Of a DNA stretch of 64,000 nt, positions 13,101 to 24,748 are shown piece by piece (the stretch's first letter is position 1; each line of letters begins with the position of its first letter). The DNA is from Amborella trichopoda (taxonomy: Eukaryota; Streptophyta; Magnoliopsida; Amborellales; Amborellaceae): positions 2,340,121 through 2,404,120 of the forward strand of contig NW_006498122.1 of NCBI RefSeq assembly GCF_000471905.2. The letters run 5' to 3'. A model generated the notes under the pieces. The model was not told the origin of the DNA. It ran no database searches and worked only from the letters and a program-made list of their open reading frames with translations. Made by a program: the position numbers and the translations under genes.

Positions 13101-16100
13101 GGAATGTGGCTACCAGTGAACTGGTTATTATCAAGTTGGCTGCAAAACAAATTAGAAACAAACATTATATACTCGAATTCAAAAAATATGTGAATGGATT
13201 TCACATCTTTAAGAACTACTTCTAAGCAGTCCACCATCTAGCGGGGTACAAGAATGTGTAAATGATTGTAGATATTGTGTCATTATCTGCTGAGACTAAA
13301 TTTATTTTGTATCCACAACTATACAGATTATATCTAGTGAACTCTATATTCATTTTATAAAATCCATGGGAGAAAACTAAATTAACTGCAGCAGACAATC
13401 TATAGTAAAAGTCAAACAAACATCGGTAACTTCAAAAGTCACAAAAGGCCAGATATTCTCATTACAACATAGAACATGAGGACACTAAGAAGTAAGAACA
13501 AGCAAGAAAAATCGACATAGCAACAGTGGCAGAGGTAAGAACATACAGAATAAGCAAGCTTGGCATGTTTGACAATTCCTCCGGAAGATTACCTGTTAAC
13601 TTGTTATTGTCCAGCAGACTGCAAACACACAAATAACTTAATAAACAATAACCAAAAATAAACAGCAATATAACTACAGAACTCCTGAGATTAGCCAAAA
13701 GAAATCTATGAGATCTTTTCAAAAAGCTAACTTCAAGTCCAGATGTTGTACGATAGATCCATACTTACAAGTGAACCAAGCGGGGTAATCTAGAAAGTTC
13801 TGCTGGAATTTGCCCACTAAGTGAGTTATTGTTCATGTGACTGCAAAAAGTATATAATTTTAAAATTGACATACATTCCAAAAGGGCCAAGTAAATGTGG
13901 GCCAAGTAAATGTGCAAACTAAAAGCAAAAGTAAAGAATGTTGTGCAACTTACAAGTGCTTTGTCATGTTTAGGTTTGCAAATGACTTTGGTATTGGTCC
14001 TGATATATGGTTCTGGTCTATTTGTATACGATCCAAGTTAGGAAGATAACCAATCTCTTCTGGCAAAGAACCATTTAATTGATTCCCATTAACAAGCCTG
14101 CACAATAGGACGTCGTAACATCTTAACATGCATTCCAATAAAGAATCATCATAGACGTTAAAAGCTTCATTAACAAACATCAGTAGAGAACAATTAAAGG
14201 ATTTTGCAGAAAGACACGTACGAACAAGTCCATCCACTGCACCTATTACTATAACAGAAGACATGTACGAAAAATACATATCAGAAAAGCAGTGAAACAA
14301 ATATATTAATAGGGCCTATCAACATACTTCATCACAGTCAGTTCAAGTAATTGCCTTTTTCTAATAACTATGCCAAAATATTAGATACAATGCATAAAAT
14401 TATTTAAGCCATGCCTAAACTAGGCCAAGTAGTTTTCTCATGTTGTCCGTGATCTAATGTGCTGTGGTCAAGCTCGGAATAATTTAAATATTGGTAGAAC
14501 ACAAACTTGTTCACAATTCTTCTCTTATCAATATAGATATACAAGAAAATAAATCAAAATATACGCAGCTTATGCTGATCTTCCTTTTTTTTTTCTTTTG
14601 ATAAGTAAATTCTCTGGGTTTCCCACCAATGCACAGATATAACAGTCTATGTGATAAAAGTTGATATTAATATCGGGAAATTGGAGCTTCAGATAGGCAT
14701 TCTCCACATGATTTGTGGTACTCAAGGAAAAGCATAAAGATAGACACAAACTCACATCCGAAGTACTAATTGCAAAAACGATGCAAGTTGAATATTTTAA
14801 GCAGGACAAACCATTAAGCATAAGATTAACTGATGGCAACAAAGAGCTGGTAATAGAGAGCTGAATTCATCTCATAGTGTGTCATTTTATTTCTACAACC
14901 CTAAAGGTTAAATTATAAAATTCACAACATATTGTCTGCAGCATCTATCACTCTCGTCAATGTCCAGAAGATTTAAGCATTAGTTTATGTAATATTATTA
15001 AAAAATTACAAAATCAATCAATGATTGTAAATAAGAAAATTGTTTGTAGTAAGGCTAAAAGATCAGTACATGTCCCCACTACATCATGACATCTTGTAAG
15101 TTTTTGTACTTGTAGAATGGAATCAATGGATGAAGGCCCTGACAATCACATGCACCAGAATTTCATTTACGTTTCTACTCTAGGGCCGCCCATGACATGG
15201 CCATGGCCCAGCCCTCGGGCTACATTTTGTGGCCCAGGCCTAGTCTTTCCGGGCCTGGCAGGCCAGGCCGTGCCGGACCAAGCTGGCTGGCCTATTGTCA
15301 GCCCTATCCTGTTCTTTGTATTGGATTCCAGGTGGGAAGTTTGTACTGTTCAATTCACTATATTGACAAGGTTTTCACTAACTTAGAGCCAGAAAATAAT
15401 CAGATTCAGTTGACTATCAGCTGAGTCCAATAGTAAGTGATCTCTAAATTTAGCAGATATCTATATCCATCTACATTAACAGGTCCACATCACTGCCTTT
15501 CCTCACCGTTGACTTATCCTGTAAAAGAAGAAATTTCTTACAAAGGGCCATTTTTCTTGCACTTCACTGATATGTTTTACATGCTTAACATACAGGCAAT
15601 TCAAGGTGTTCCGAAAATTAAGATCTCAAAAAGCAAGAATAAATTATTAAAAACTTCTTAAAATAACATCCCACAAAAAGGATAAACAGAAAAGCAAAAG
15701 TCAACTAGCTCAGATGAGATTTTTCATACATGCCAGAATGGCCCTTCACATGAGGACATAAATTAAAAAAATAAATGAAATCCATATTTAACTTACAAAA
15801 GTTTCAGAGATTTGACATTGCCGATCTCCCTTGGTATGGATCCAGTTATTTTGTTCCACATAACATCGCTTCCAAAAGAAATATATAAAGTATCAGCAAC
15901 AGAACAAGCTCAACCCTGTTAGGATTTATAGAGGCACAGGAGAAGATTGGAATTATATGGATTACAAAAAGAAGTAAAATCCTGCAGTTAATTAGGCCAT
16001 AACTCTTAGCAATTTCCCAAAAGGAAAAAAATAAATCCACGGGAGTGGATACATTTGACTCACAATATTTCCATATAAGATAGCTGACCAATGTCAGGTG

Positions 16101-18512
16101 CCAAATTACCAGAGAGATTCATATTTAGTAGTTGCCTGCAAAAGAAATTGTGAACAAATTATCATGAGAAAATACTTCATTGAGAGAATAAGATATTATA
16201 GACCAATTGGTGAAATTGATTACATCTCAAATCAATATATTTGATAATCTTGTCAAAAATAGGAGTGTAAAGTCATGCAACTGATGAGAGAAACAAAAAC
16301 TGATGCTCTCAAGAGTGTATTGTCATTTATTACATAGTGGAAGAGACTTTTCAGCATGTATGTAGTGTGTCTTCTAGTTTGATTTAAAACTTGACACTAA
16401 CTCTATTTGAAACTGGGATCTTTTGTTAACCTAGAGGATTTCGCACATGACGTGCCAAATTCCAAAATGGCTCGCAACCCTCGTCATTTCTCCTTAAGTC
16501 CACATAGAGTCAACTTATCAACTTCATTACCCCAGTGATCTTCGTCTTTTCTCTTCAATACCTCTATGTGAGGTCAAGAACAAGGGGCAGGGTAGAGAAA
16601 ACCAGGATCCAACTCCACAAAAATATTATTTCCATAATCAATCACACATGTACCAAAGCAATTAGAACCAAAACCTTGTCACCTATCAATCTTCCATGCA
16701 GAGGAAGCATTCAAACAGCTCCACTTTCCACTTCCGCCAAGGGAGGGGGGGGGAGGGGAATGCTGATATCTATCACAATTCACCTCATGAATGCTAGAAG
16801 CAATTATGTTGAAAATAACAAGCCATATCCTTGTTCTATCACAGCTTTAGATAATCTAAGAAATATAGAGCCCCAAACTTGGAAAGAAACACAAGTCAAC
16901 TAGCTAAAAGGGTCAAGGTACAGGACGCATTTTTAGCTCAATTAGTTCATTCAAAAGATGGCAAAGGAGCACGAGCAAGTCATTCTGGACAACGATTAAT
17001 GGAAGATGGAGCAATATAAACAATTTAAAAGGAAAGATTAAAATCAAACTTCAGGTCTTGAAGGTCATTAAAGGAAGGCCCAACAATAAGTTGAATGAAA
17101 GCAACAAACAAATTACAAAAAATTTCCAAGTACATACAGTTCCCTAACGTGCAAGTAGCCGTCATCTTGCGGTTCATTGAAGCACAGGACCCCAGTCCAA
17201 TTTGAAGTACATGGATCACCTCTGCCCCAATTTCCCAAATTGTTAAAAGGATCATCCAGTCTACTCTTGATTGCTTGTAAAGCAGTGACTGCAAATGAAT
17301 GCAACAGCAAATATTCTTTGTAAACAAAAAACCTTTTCTAAGTAAATGTATACCATACACAGTAAAAACCAAGGTTCACAGACTCGACTCACGCCCTGCT
17401 TGATTAAACTAAAAACAAAATAAAAGCTCCAACTAAGATGAAAAAAACATATAGAAAATTGGAAACAAAACAATCCAAAAGAAAAGAAAAATATAAAAAT
17501 AGGGCATAAGACAAGAAAAACTCACAAATTATAATAAAAAAATCCAAATTACATATAGTACATTTATGGATTGATTAAATTGATTTAATATAGATTTTAT
17601 GGGTTTTGCTTTTTATTGTGTTATTACCCCCAGCTTTACGTGAGTACTGGACTCAGCAAGGGGCGGAGGCTGTTGTCCGAGTGGACTCCGCCGTGTTTTG
17701 TATCATCAGTATAAGCTCAAAACAAATTGAATTATACTCTAAGATGGAATATCCTGTACCATAAACTTCATTAACTTTACAGAAGAATTTACCGTAGAAA
17801 AAAGGAAAGGCCAAAATCCATGAAACCACTCCTTAATAACCATAACAAATCAGTGTAAAGAACTGAATTTGAAAAGTAAAGAAATTAGTTATTCACAGTG
17901 AAAAACCTCAAAATTCAACAGAGTTTGACCAGAAAACTCACTCAACAGAAAAAATCGCATATAATGGAAATATTTATGTCAAGAAGATATCAAATTTTCT
18001 TTAACTTTTTTCATTGATGTGGAACATGAAGAACTGAGAACAAATTTCAATAAAATCAGTAACCACATTTAAGAACATAAAAATATTTAGAAAAAACACA
18101 TTTATGAACACAATCACTGCAATATAATTCCAAATTTACACTAGAAAATCATTTTTCTCCTAAATTAAGCAGGATAATTGAGGAGAAGATAGGAACAAGT
18201 CCTGCAAACTAATTTCCCATAAAAATCACCAAAAAGAAAACATCCCTTGCACAAAAAAACCGAAAAAACTACAAACAATTCAAAAACCTCCACGAATTTC
18301 AATCATAACCACCGTTTAACAAAGAAAAATCATGACGAAAAAACTCAAGTCAATAACGCAACGGTTTCCACTAAAATTTCCAAATGTTTTCACGCATTCA
18401 GCAAAAGATTACCTTCATTTGGATTAGTGACTTGAGCTCCTCCAAACATGACCATATAACATAGATAATAAACCACAAACACCAGAAAATAACACGATTT
18501 CCCCCGCTCCAT
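1188..18512 (-). CDS. LRR receptor-like protein kinase, LRR-VIII-1 type (At1g06840/At5g01950-like), 3' end off window
   Basis: Single-pass plasma-membrane receptor kinase. Coding exons in transcript order: 18413-18512, 17138-17288, 16064-16135, 15797-15868, 13954-14097, 13769-13840, 13547-13618, 13065-13139, 12296-12364, 12070-12138, 11773-11844, 11426-11512, 6015-6083, 4162-4667, 3915-4073, 2667-2950, 1722-1773, 1188-1438. All junctions are GT-AG and the total is 792 codons in one frame. Residues 1-30 are a signal peptide; an N-terminal cap with [15 protein letters not shown] follows; LRRs run to about 350; a juxtamembrane region holds CFCAAP and RLKSPG; the membrane helix is about 553-581. 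The kinase has a [11 protein letters not shown] glycine loop, VAIK lysine 650, HRDIKASN at 744-751 and DFG at 764-766, so it is an RD kinase. The coding sequence stops at KGTP; the GYLDPEY exon and C-lobe must lie left of base 1. The start is the first ATG before a hydrophobic stretch. Family function (ligand sensing by phosphorylation) is known only in general; the ligand is unknown. Confidence 0.93.
1973..2365 (-). mobile_element. RTE-type LINE 3' end, 5'-truncated (copy 1)
   Basis: The block begins at a short degenerate CAT/CGT run, which is the element's (ATG)n tail in antisense. It continues with CCCAACTAATTGGGGTCGG and then a decayed C-terminal reverse-transcriptase ORF region read on the minus strand. 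The same sequence recurs at 12976, 26247 and 29594. It lies in the intron between kinase exons 2667-2950 and 1722-1773 of the receptor-kinase gene, in the same orientation as the gene. Confidence 0.65.
4668..6014. other. Receptor-kinase intron 13, no recognisable element
   Basis: Intron between exon 6015-6083 (end of the LRR region) and exon 4162-4667. The junction rebuilds an AAG lysine codon (AA|G), giving NVTIK|LRGNRIC. No repeat or coding signal was recognised inside. Confidence 0.6.
6206..7052 (-). mobile_element. L1-type LINE fragment (end of ORF2 with RNase H), 5'-truncated
   Basis: Minus-strand translation gives [11 protein letters not shown], typical of the zinc-finger (zf-RVT) region after plant L1 reverse transcriptase, then a decayed RNase H region including [15 protein letters not shown]. 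Stops and frame changes occur throughout, so it is dead. The 3' end at 6206 begins with a short poly(A) in sense. CATTCAACT is duplicated at 6197-6205 and 7053-7061, which fits a 9-bp target-site duplication and sets the boundaries. It sits in the 5.3-kb intron of the receptor-kinase gene. Confidence 0.75.
7412..7766. mobile_element. GC-rich hAT-like MITE
   Basis: A GC-rich island with repeated CCTAGG/CGCCTAGGCGC motifs stands out from AT-rich intron sequence. The left end CAATGTTCCAAAAA resembles the reverse complement of the right end, CATTGATTCAAAAA. The flanking 8-mers GAAATGCA (7404-7411) and CAAACGCA (7767-7774) match at 6 of 8 positions, as for a degraded hAT target duplication. It is non-coding; the long open frame on the minus strand is a composition artefact. 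Confidence 0.45.
9430..11196 (+). mobile_element. L1-type LINE, 3' part of ORF2 (zf-RVT and RNase H), 5'-truncated
   Basis: Plus-strand frames encode, in order, a reverse-transcriptase C-terminal tail (GLSMPTQ, then GKWW), [52 protein letters not shown] with [13 protein letters not shown] (zf-RVT), and an RNase H domain starting [11 protein letters not shown] and ending [19 protein letters not shown]. The frame changes several times: a one-base shift falls between GLSMPTQ and GKWW, an in-frame TGA follows GKWW near 9530, and further shifts follow SFYKKL. It cannot be active. The 3' UTR ends in an A-rich stretch near 11190. It lies antisense inside the receptor-kinase intron 6084-11425. Confidence 0.82.
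12976..13027 (-). mobile_element. Short RTE-type LINE 3' tail (copy 2)
   Basis: An (ATC)n run followed by CAAGCCTTATCCCAATTG and TTTGGGGTTGACTAG matches the extreme 3' end of the RTE copies at 1973 and 29594. Only about 50 bp remain. It lies within the intron upstream of LRR exon 13065-13139. Confidence 0.5.
14098..15796. other. Receptor-kinase intron 4, mostly featureless
   Basis: AT-rich intron sequence between LRR exons 15797-15868 and 13954-14097. Apart from the GC-rich hAT-like block at 15181-15306 I see no gene, RNA or recognisable repeat. Confidence 0.6.
15181..15306. mobile_element. Small GC-rich hAT-like MITE
   Basis: A 126-bp GC-rich block in an AT-rich intron. It opens with TAGGGCCGCCCATGACATGG, and the reverse complement of its end is TAGGGCTGACAATAGG. 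The flanking 8-mers TTCTACTC and TCCTGTTC match at only 5 of 8 positions, so the insertion is old or the boundary is slightly off. Confidence 0.4.
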
Positions 18513-18747
18513 CTCAAAACCCTAGAACAAATCCAAATTTGAAGACATCTCTGCGAGAAATTCCTCAGTTTTAAACCCTGGAGAAAGCCAAAAGCTTGAG
18601 GTACCAGGTCTAATGTTGAACTAGGCATCGTTTATTTATTGATCTCGATTTGACTAAGGGCTAGGGTTGTTGAAAGAGAGGTCCAAAGGGATGCAAACAT
18701 TAAATTAGGTTTGTTTGTCGAATAAGTCAATCGTGACACATTTCATT

Positions 18748-18882
18748 AGAGAGAGAGAAAGAGAAAGAATTTAGAGAGGAGTTCAGAGAGAGAGAAGTTG
18801 AAAGAGAGAGAGAAATAATTTAGAGAGAGAGAGAGGAGTTCAGAGAGAGAGAAATAATTAGAGAGAGAGAGAGAGAGAGAGC
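18748..18882. promoter_or_regulatory. GA-rich (CT-rich in transcript) leader or proximal promoter of the receptor-kinase gene
   Basis: Alternating GA tracts lie 236-370 bp upstream of the ATG at 18512, so they read as CT tracts on the coding strand. Such pyrimidine-rich patches are common in plant 5' leaders and core promoters. No clear TATA box was identified and the transcription start is unknown. Confidence 0.35.
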
Positions 18883-19107
18883 AGAACCGCCATTTTCATG
18901 CTTTTTAAAACTTCGGCTGTCTCTATTTCTCGGTCAAATTTTTTTTATATTAACCCGCGAATCGGTGTTTTGTGAGGAAAGTGTTACTGTGTTAACCTGG
19001 AAATACCCCTATATTTTTTAAAATAACAAAATAGTTCCTGAAAATTTTTTGTGGCGAAAGGACCTTAATAATTACCAAACCTTTCTTAAATATGTTTGTT
19101 ACATTTT

Positions 19108-19455
19108 TTGTATGGCCTAGGCTTTATGAAAACAAAGTAGGGCCTGACCTTGAATCCTCATCTAGAAAGCTCCTTGGGCATCCGAAATCTCTATTATGGC
19201 TCTGAAATCAATTTCTGATACCGACTATAAAATTTGAAGTGTGATCTATGAACACTAATTTTTAGGGTGAAATAGACTGTTCAAATAATTTGTTATAAAT
19301 ACACTATTTTTGAGGCTCGAAATCCTAATTTATTTTTACAACCATAATGGTAAAGGCCGAGATAATTGATTTGAAGGTTTTGCCACACCAAAATTACTAC
19401 TTTTGGTGGGTTTTACTTATTTTGATGGGGCTACAACACTATCAAAATATTTGTT
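19108..19455. repeat. Dispersed non-coding repeat, family A (copy 1)
   Basis: It begins GGCCTAGGCTTTATGAAAAC and contains CCTTGAATCC, GAAATCTCTATTATGGCTC and GAAATCCTAATTTATTTTTAC. The same order of motifs recurs at 24389-24748 and 51570-51850. It is non-coding and about 300-350 bp; no secure inverted termini were read. Probably a MITE of unassigned type. Confidence 0.5.
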
Positions 19456-19859
19456 CGTTTGGAAATATTTACTAAAAGAACATGGGATTATATACAATGA
19501 GACTATTTACTTTTGGTACAAAAATGTAACAATTAATTGTAACTTAAATATTATAGCTTCAGTATGTCATAAAGTTCGAAAGCATTTATTTTGAACTTTG
19601 AACCTTGTTAATAAAGTACCACCCAATATCAAAGATAAATTGATCTTATTGTATGCTTTTTCAAAAAAATTGACCGAGTTGCGCAGCAGATAATAGATTT
19701 TGGCCATACTTTTGCCATGGATTTTGGCCATTATAAAACACGCAAACTGATCATCTAGATCGCAATAATCATTTATTGCAAAAAAAAAAAAAAAATCGAC
19801 TTTTAGCCCTAAAAATGTTCAAACTCGTAATATATTTTCTATATCATGCATTTTTACTA

Positions 19860-20424
19860 GGGTGAGGTTTGTATAGGGTGCCAGCTTATAAATGTGCACC
19901 CCAAAAGATACAACTCCAATATTGGAAACCTTATAATGATTTGAAAATTCATGTTCGATCCTAATTATGAAATTTCAAATTCTAAAGACAATACGCCGAT
20001 CTATATAAAATTATAACCTCATATGAACTTTTCCCTTTTTAGCATTCACAGAGGCACCAGATCTACATAAGTTTTACAACTTTAAATTTTATAATTAGAG
20101 ACAAAAATCAATTCCTATAGTACCACGAGAGTTTCCAGCACCAAAGAGACATTGGATCTGTACAAGTTTTACAACTTTAAATTTTATAATTAGATACAAA
20201 AATCAATTCCTATAGTACCATGAGAGTTTCCAGCACCAAGATTGCATCTTCTGAAGTTTATATAAGGACAAGGCCTTAAACAATCAAATTAAGGCGTACC
20301 TCAAACTTTGACTAGAAGAGGTTAATGACAAAGATTTACGGTACTGAACAATACCTTTTGACACTATTTGAAAGTGCGCCTTACTTTGATTGTTTAGAGC
20401 TCCAGCCTTATACAAACCATACCC
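19860..20424. mobile_element. Cluster of Mutator-like MITE remnants
   Basis: GGGTGAGGTTTGTATAGGG at 19860 faces a second end near 20037 whose reverse complement starts GGGAAAAGTTCATATGAGG. Further right are AAACAATCAAATTAAGGCG and GCCTTACTTTGATTGTTTAG, ending ACCATACCC at 20424. All match the ends of the MITEs at 28712 and 59530. No clean 9-bp target duplication is left, so this is a rearranged or nested cluster. Confidence 0.5.
20060..20240. repeat. Two-copy tandem repeat, 95-bp period
   Basis: Two units begin with GATCTACATAAG (20060) and GATCTGTACAAG (20155). They share AACTTTAAATTTTATAATTA and GAGAGTTTCCAGCACCAA. The unit matches the interior of the Mutator-like MITEs, so it looks like an internal duplication of such an element. 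Confidence 0.7.
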
Positions 20425-20639
20425 TTTATAAAATGGGCAAGTTTTTGATACTTCTCCTAGTGTATAAAACTTATCATGCTTCTCCCTATCCAACTATCCA
20501 TTTTGAATGGACGGCTGAGATGGCCCCAATCAGCCCTAATCACGATATCATGTCTCTAAACTATTTTATTCATTTTTTTCTACAAAATATTTTGACACCA
20601 AATTTTGGATTTTCACTCCTCTCTTAAACTTGCACCTGT

Positions 20640-20894
20640 AAAATATATACAAAGATTATTCCCAATAAAATAAAATGACCAAAATACCCCTAAAAGTTTT
20701 AAGGGTATTTTGGTATTTTATTTTACCAAAAATATTTTTTTATATTTGTTTTAAATGAGCCCTATTGAGATAATGGCACGTATCAAATTTTATATTCATA
20801 TAATTTGTAAAAAAACTAAAAATAAAATATTATGAGATATCATATCTAGATCAAATAGTCAACCGTTCACTTGATCTAAATTGAATGAGAGGAA

Positions 20895-20928
<34 letters not shown>

Positions 20929-21967
20929 GAACCCTAGGAGAGAAGTATATATCTTTTATGCAATAAAAAAAAAATATTTTCCTTATAAAATATCATATAG
21001 GCAAGGCCCTATAAAAACCGCCCCATCAAGTACAACTAAATTAATTTAGGACACACCACGATAACAAGAAAGAAGCTGGACCCACAAGGACGCCACTGCC
21101 GTTGAGCTCCATTAAGCCTTCTAACAAACAAGAGATAAGCGGTTGAGATCACTCGGGCGTGAACATAATGCTTAATCTAGGCCGTCCATCCGAATTAAAT
21201 TATGATTTTTAACTATTTTTGGAATATACACCGAAAGTGCTTATTAATACAATAATTGCAAAAACTATATTATTAAATGATGGAACATGAGTGTCTCTAA
21301 TCTTTATTTCGAGGAAATGGACAACTGATTACTTTTTGGCGTATTTAGAGAGAGAAAAATGGAGAGAGAGAAAAAGAGATAGAGAGAGAAAGAGTTGCCT
21401 GTCTTTGTTGTTTGCACTAGCTTCCATCAGGCGGCTAATGGGGAGTTCTTTGTCTTTCTCTCTTAATTCTCTCTCTCTCAACTCTCTCTCTACATTTTAT
21501 TTTATTTTTTTTCTTTTGTAAAAAAGTGGGGATATTAGGCCCCTACCCATATTAAAGGCAATAATATGTTACATGAACAATTTTTATACAATTTTTGACA
21601 TGGGAAAATAGCAACATCAGATAAAATGAAAAGCATAACAAAATCTAAAAAGGAACACGCCACACCATTGCCTCATTCATAGAAACCGCATCCATGGCCA
21701 AAGCATTAGTAACCAAGTTGGCCTCCCTATACACGTACATATTTATCCATCATTTTTATGCAAGTATCCTTTTTTTAAACTGTATGGTTATGCAAACCCC
21801 TCCCCCCCTTCCTTTCTTCACATACATATTTATGCCATGGTGTTTATGCATGTATATTTTTTGGACTGTATCTTTATGTACCTCTCTTTCTCTCTTCATG
21901 TGTATATCTCTTTCCTTCCCTTCCTTTTTAATAGACCTTGTCTTTCTTTGAATGGGATTTGTTTTTT
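20640..21967. other. Intergenic AT-rich DNA with GA and CT tracts
   Basis: No gene recognised. It holds an (AT)n run near 20900-20926 and purine tracts at 21345-21394. These face pyrimidine tracts at 21452-21493, which could pair as a long imperfect hairpin. Confidence 0.5.
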
Positions 21968-23930
21968 TTAATGGACTTTTGTCACACCCCAAGATTTCTA
22001 ATATTTTCGAGGTGCAATAAACTATTTTTATACTAGAAACAATTCAAATTCCTATTAATATTTATTGTAACAAAACAAAGTTTTCTATTAATTAAAATTT
22101 GTACAAAGTTTGCACAACTGGTATTAACATGAAGTTTGCTCACAACTGGTTGAACAAAAGTTACAAAGGAGAATTTAGTTATGACATGACTGCATCATCT
22201 TCACAAGCTAGTCCCGATATGCATTTAACTATGAGACTGTAATTATCCTGAAAAATATTTACCATAGTTTGGTGAGTTTGACTGCTCAGTAAGTGACCAT
22301 CATGGTCTTAAAATAATCATGGTTGGAATATATAAACATTTTATGAAGAATGTATGTTAATAAAAAACAACCTAAGGAAGAATTTCGAGCAAAAACATTT
22401 ATTGATAACAATTGCACTTTCACAATCCATAGTTAAACATAATCCAAATGACGGAATAAACATTTTAATATAAATGTATAATTCAAAAGATTTCACAAAA
22501 TACCTTATTGGCGTCCCAAGTAGGTCACATATATATCCCACCAGCATCCTGATGGGTCCAAACAATCCTTGCAGGTCCAAACATACCTCACCTGCATACC
22601 GGATGAGTCCAAATAGCCTATACCGGCTAGGTCTAAGTAATCCCTGCAGGTCCAAACATACCTCACCGGCTTTTCGGATGAGTCCAAATAGTTCCTACCG
22701 GCGTAACCGGATAGGTCATAATAATTCCTGCAAGTCCGATCATACCTCACCGGCATCCCGGATGAGTCCAAATAGTCCCTACTGACACAACCAGATAGGT
22801 CATAACGATCACTGTAGGTCCACTTATACTCAAATTATCTGTGAAACTCGTTAAACATCAAAAAGCAACAATATCATATATGCGAAGTATCATTGAAAAG
22901 ATTAACATGAATTCACTTGAAGCAATTTAATAACAATCACTTCCATTAAAATATCTCTAAGTAGCCATTTAAACATTTTGTACAATAATTTCTAAAAGGT
23001 AACAGTTCTAAAGGACATTCTTGAAATCTAACATGATAACAGTCTAATATCAATATACCAATTTTTATGAGAATCCAAAATTAAATACGGAATTATCACA
23101 ATTTGTAGAATTGTCAATTTGTAAATAATCATTTCATAGCCAATACTACAATCAAGTGCAAAAATATAAGTTTTTCAAATAATGAGGCAGACATTTACAT
23201 ATGAATTTTACAATGTCTAAATATTCAAAAACAGTAGAAGGAAATCTCATAATTTTACTAAAAGCGGAAATATTACATTTATTTCTAATACTTTACAGTA
23301 TTTAAAATTCTGAACAATAGACAGGAAAATTATAATTTTGTTTCTAATAATTTACAGCATTTAAAATTTCTAATAATAGATAAAATATCACAATTTTACT
23401 AAAAAGATTATTTTTCAAAACAATAATGTCACTTACACACAAAACTTATAAACTAAATATCCTGGACGAAAATATCACTATTTATTAAAAACAAACTATT
23501 TTTCAAGAAGATGATGTCACTTACCTATAATATTTGAGAGGGAACTTTCGATAAAATTCGACTAGAGAGAGAAATAGTTCACTGCGTTTGTAAGAGAGAG
23601 AACGATAAAGGAAGTTCTGCAGGGCAAGAGTCCTTACCCTCTTTGTATTTAACTTTTTAAAACTTATTATTATATTATTTTATTAAACTTCACTTCATAG
23701 ATGAGGTGTAGTACTAATATTAAATGTGTAATGTTTAAAACCCACGTCCACCACTAAAGGACGATGGCAATCGAAAAGGAAAAGGTGAAGGGTAAAAGGG
23801 AATGAGAGTAATGATGGTTTCCAAGGACCATAATGCCTATATGGACCATTATACTATAAAAAGCTTTTTTTTTTTTTTTTTTATTTTTTATTTTTTTTTC
23901 TAGTTCTAAAAATTAAAGTTGTTACAACCT
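21968..23930. repeat. Unclassified non-coding block, repeat-like
   Basis: It starts near GTCACACCCCAAGATTTC and runs to about GTTGTTACAACC. It contains a 76-83 bp minisatellite, then AT-rich sequence with recurring ATTTTACTAAAA motifs and a GA-rich stretch. No protein domain was found. The outline suggests a large non-autonomous element, but no terminal repeats were proven. Confidence 0.3.
22541..22830. repeat. Minisatellite, 76-83 bp units, about 3.5 copies
   Basis: Units repeat the order CATACCTCACCGGC, GGATGAGTCCAAATAG, CCGGATAGGTC and CCTGCAGGTCC. GATGAGTCCAAATAG recurs at 22602, 22678 and 22761. The unit is GC-richer than its surroundings. Open frames on both strands here are products of the repeat. 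Confidence 0.75.
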
Positions 23931-24054
23931 TCTCTCTTTCTTTTTTTTTTGATAATGAAACACTATTTAATCACCATCTTTGAATGGACTTTCTCTCTCT
24001 CTCTCTGGTGGAAGGGATCTCTCTCTTCATATTTATATTTAAGAAAAATTACAT

Positions 24055-24320
24055 ATAGATTAGGAAAAAATTATCGTAGTACGTAAAGACATAGTTTTTA
24101 TGAGTCTATATAGAAATGAGTCACCTCTTAAAATTTACGTTTGAGATGGATTTTTTGACCTAATTTTTAAGGACATGTAATATTTAACATGAAGATTATG
24201 AATTTAAATAAATAAATAAATGAATCTATTAAAAAAAACATTAGACGGTTAGTTTCAATTGTTTTTAGATGAACCACCCATTTGCATCCATCTTTAAGAT
24301 GGATGCTTTATATACCTCGA
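24055..24320. repeat. Dispersed non-coding repeat, family F (copy 1)
   Basis: Shares ATGAGTCTA, TTTTTAAGGACATGTAAT and a palindromic ATCCATCTTTAAGATGGAT end with 57840-58100. The hairpin-forming end and non-coding interior suggest a small DNA transposon or its remnant. Confidence 0.45.
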
Positions 24321-24388
24321 GGACCGCAAATGTAGAAATGCGGCCCCCACCACGTTTAACAGCTTTCCTTTATTTGGGATGTAGTTTT

Positions 24389-24748
24389 AAGGCCTAAGCC
24401 TTGTGAAAAAAAAAGTCGAGGTTCACCTTGAATCGTCAAGGAGAATACTTTGGGTATGAGAAATCTCTATGATAGCTCTAAAATCAATTTTCACTACAAA
24501 TTTGTAGCTCAAAATATAATACAGATCTTGTGGATCAATAAACACTTATTTTTAAGTAAAATCAATATTTAGATTATGTGATAAAATATACATTCTTTTT
24601 AGAGCTTGAAATCCTTTTTTTTCACAACTGTAATAATCAAGACTAAGATGATCAATTTGAAGGTTTTCGGATGCAAGAACTACAATTTTCAGTGAGCTTT
24701 GAGGTAAAGCATTACTTATTTTTATAGGACTGTAGCCCCATGAAAACA
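24389..24748. repeat. Dispersed non-coding repeat, family A (copy 2)
   Basis: It begins GGCCTAAGCCTTGTGAAAA and matches the copy at 19108 through CACCTTGAATCG, GAGAAATCTCTATGATAGCTC and AATACAGATCTTG. It ends near TAGGACTGTAGCCCC. Confidence 0.5.

Noticed and set aside
18398-18628. 76-codon minus-strand frame over the receptor-kinase start
   Set aside because: It is in another frame than the signal-peptide exon 18413-18512, which alone splices into the LRR frame.
22474-22785. Repetitive frames that looked like a repeat protein or CRISPR-like array
   Set aside because: Head-to-tail minisatellite with no unique spacers; open on both strands because the unit length is near a multiple of three.
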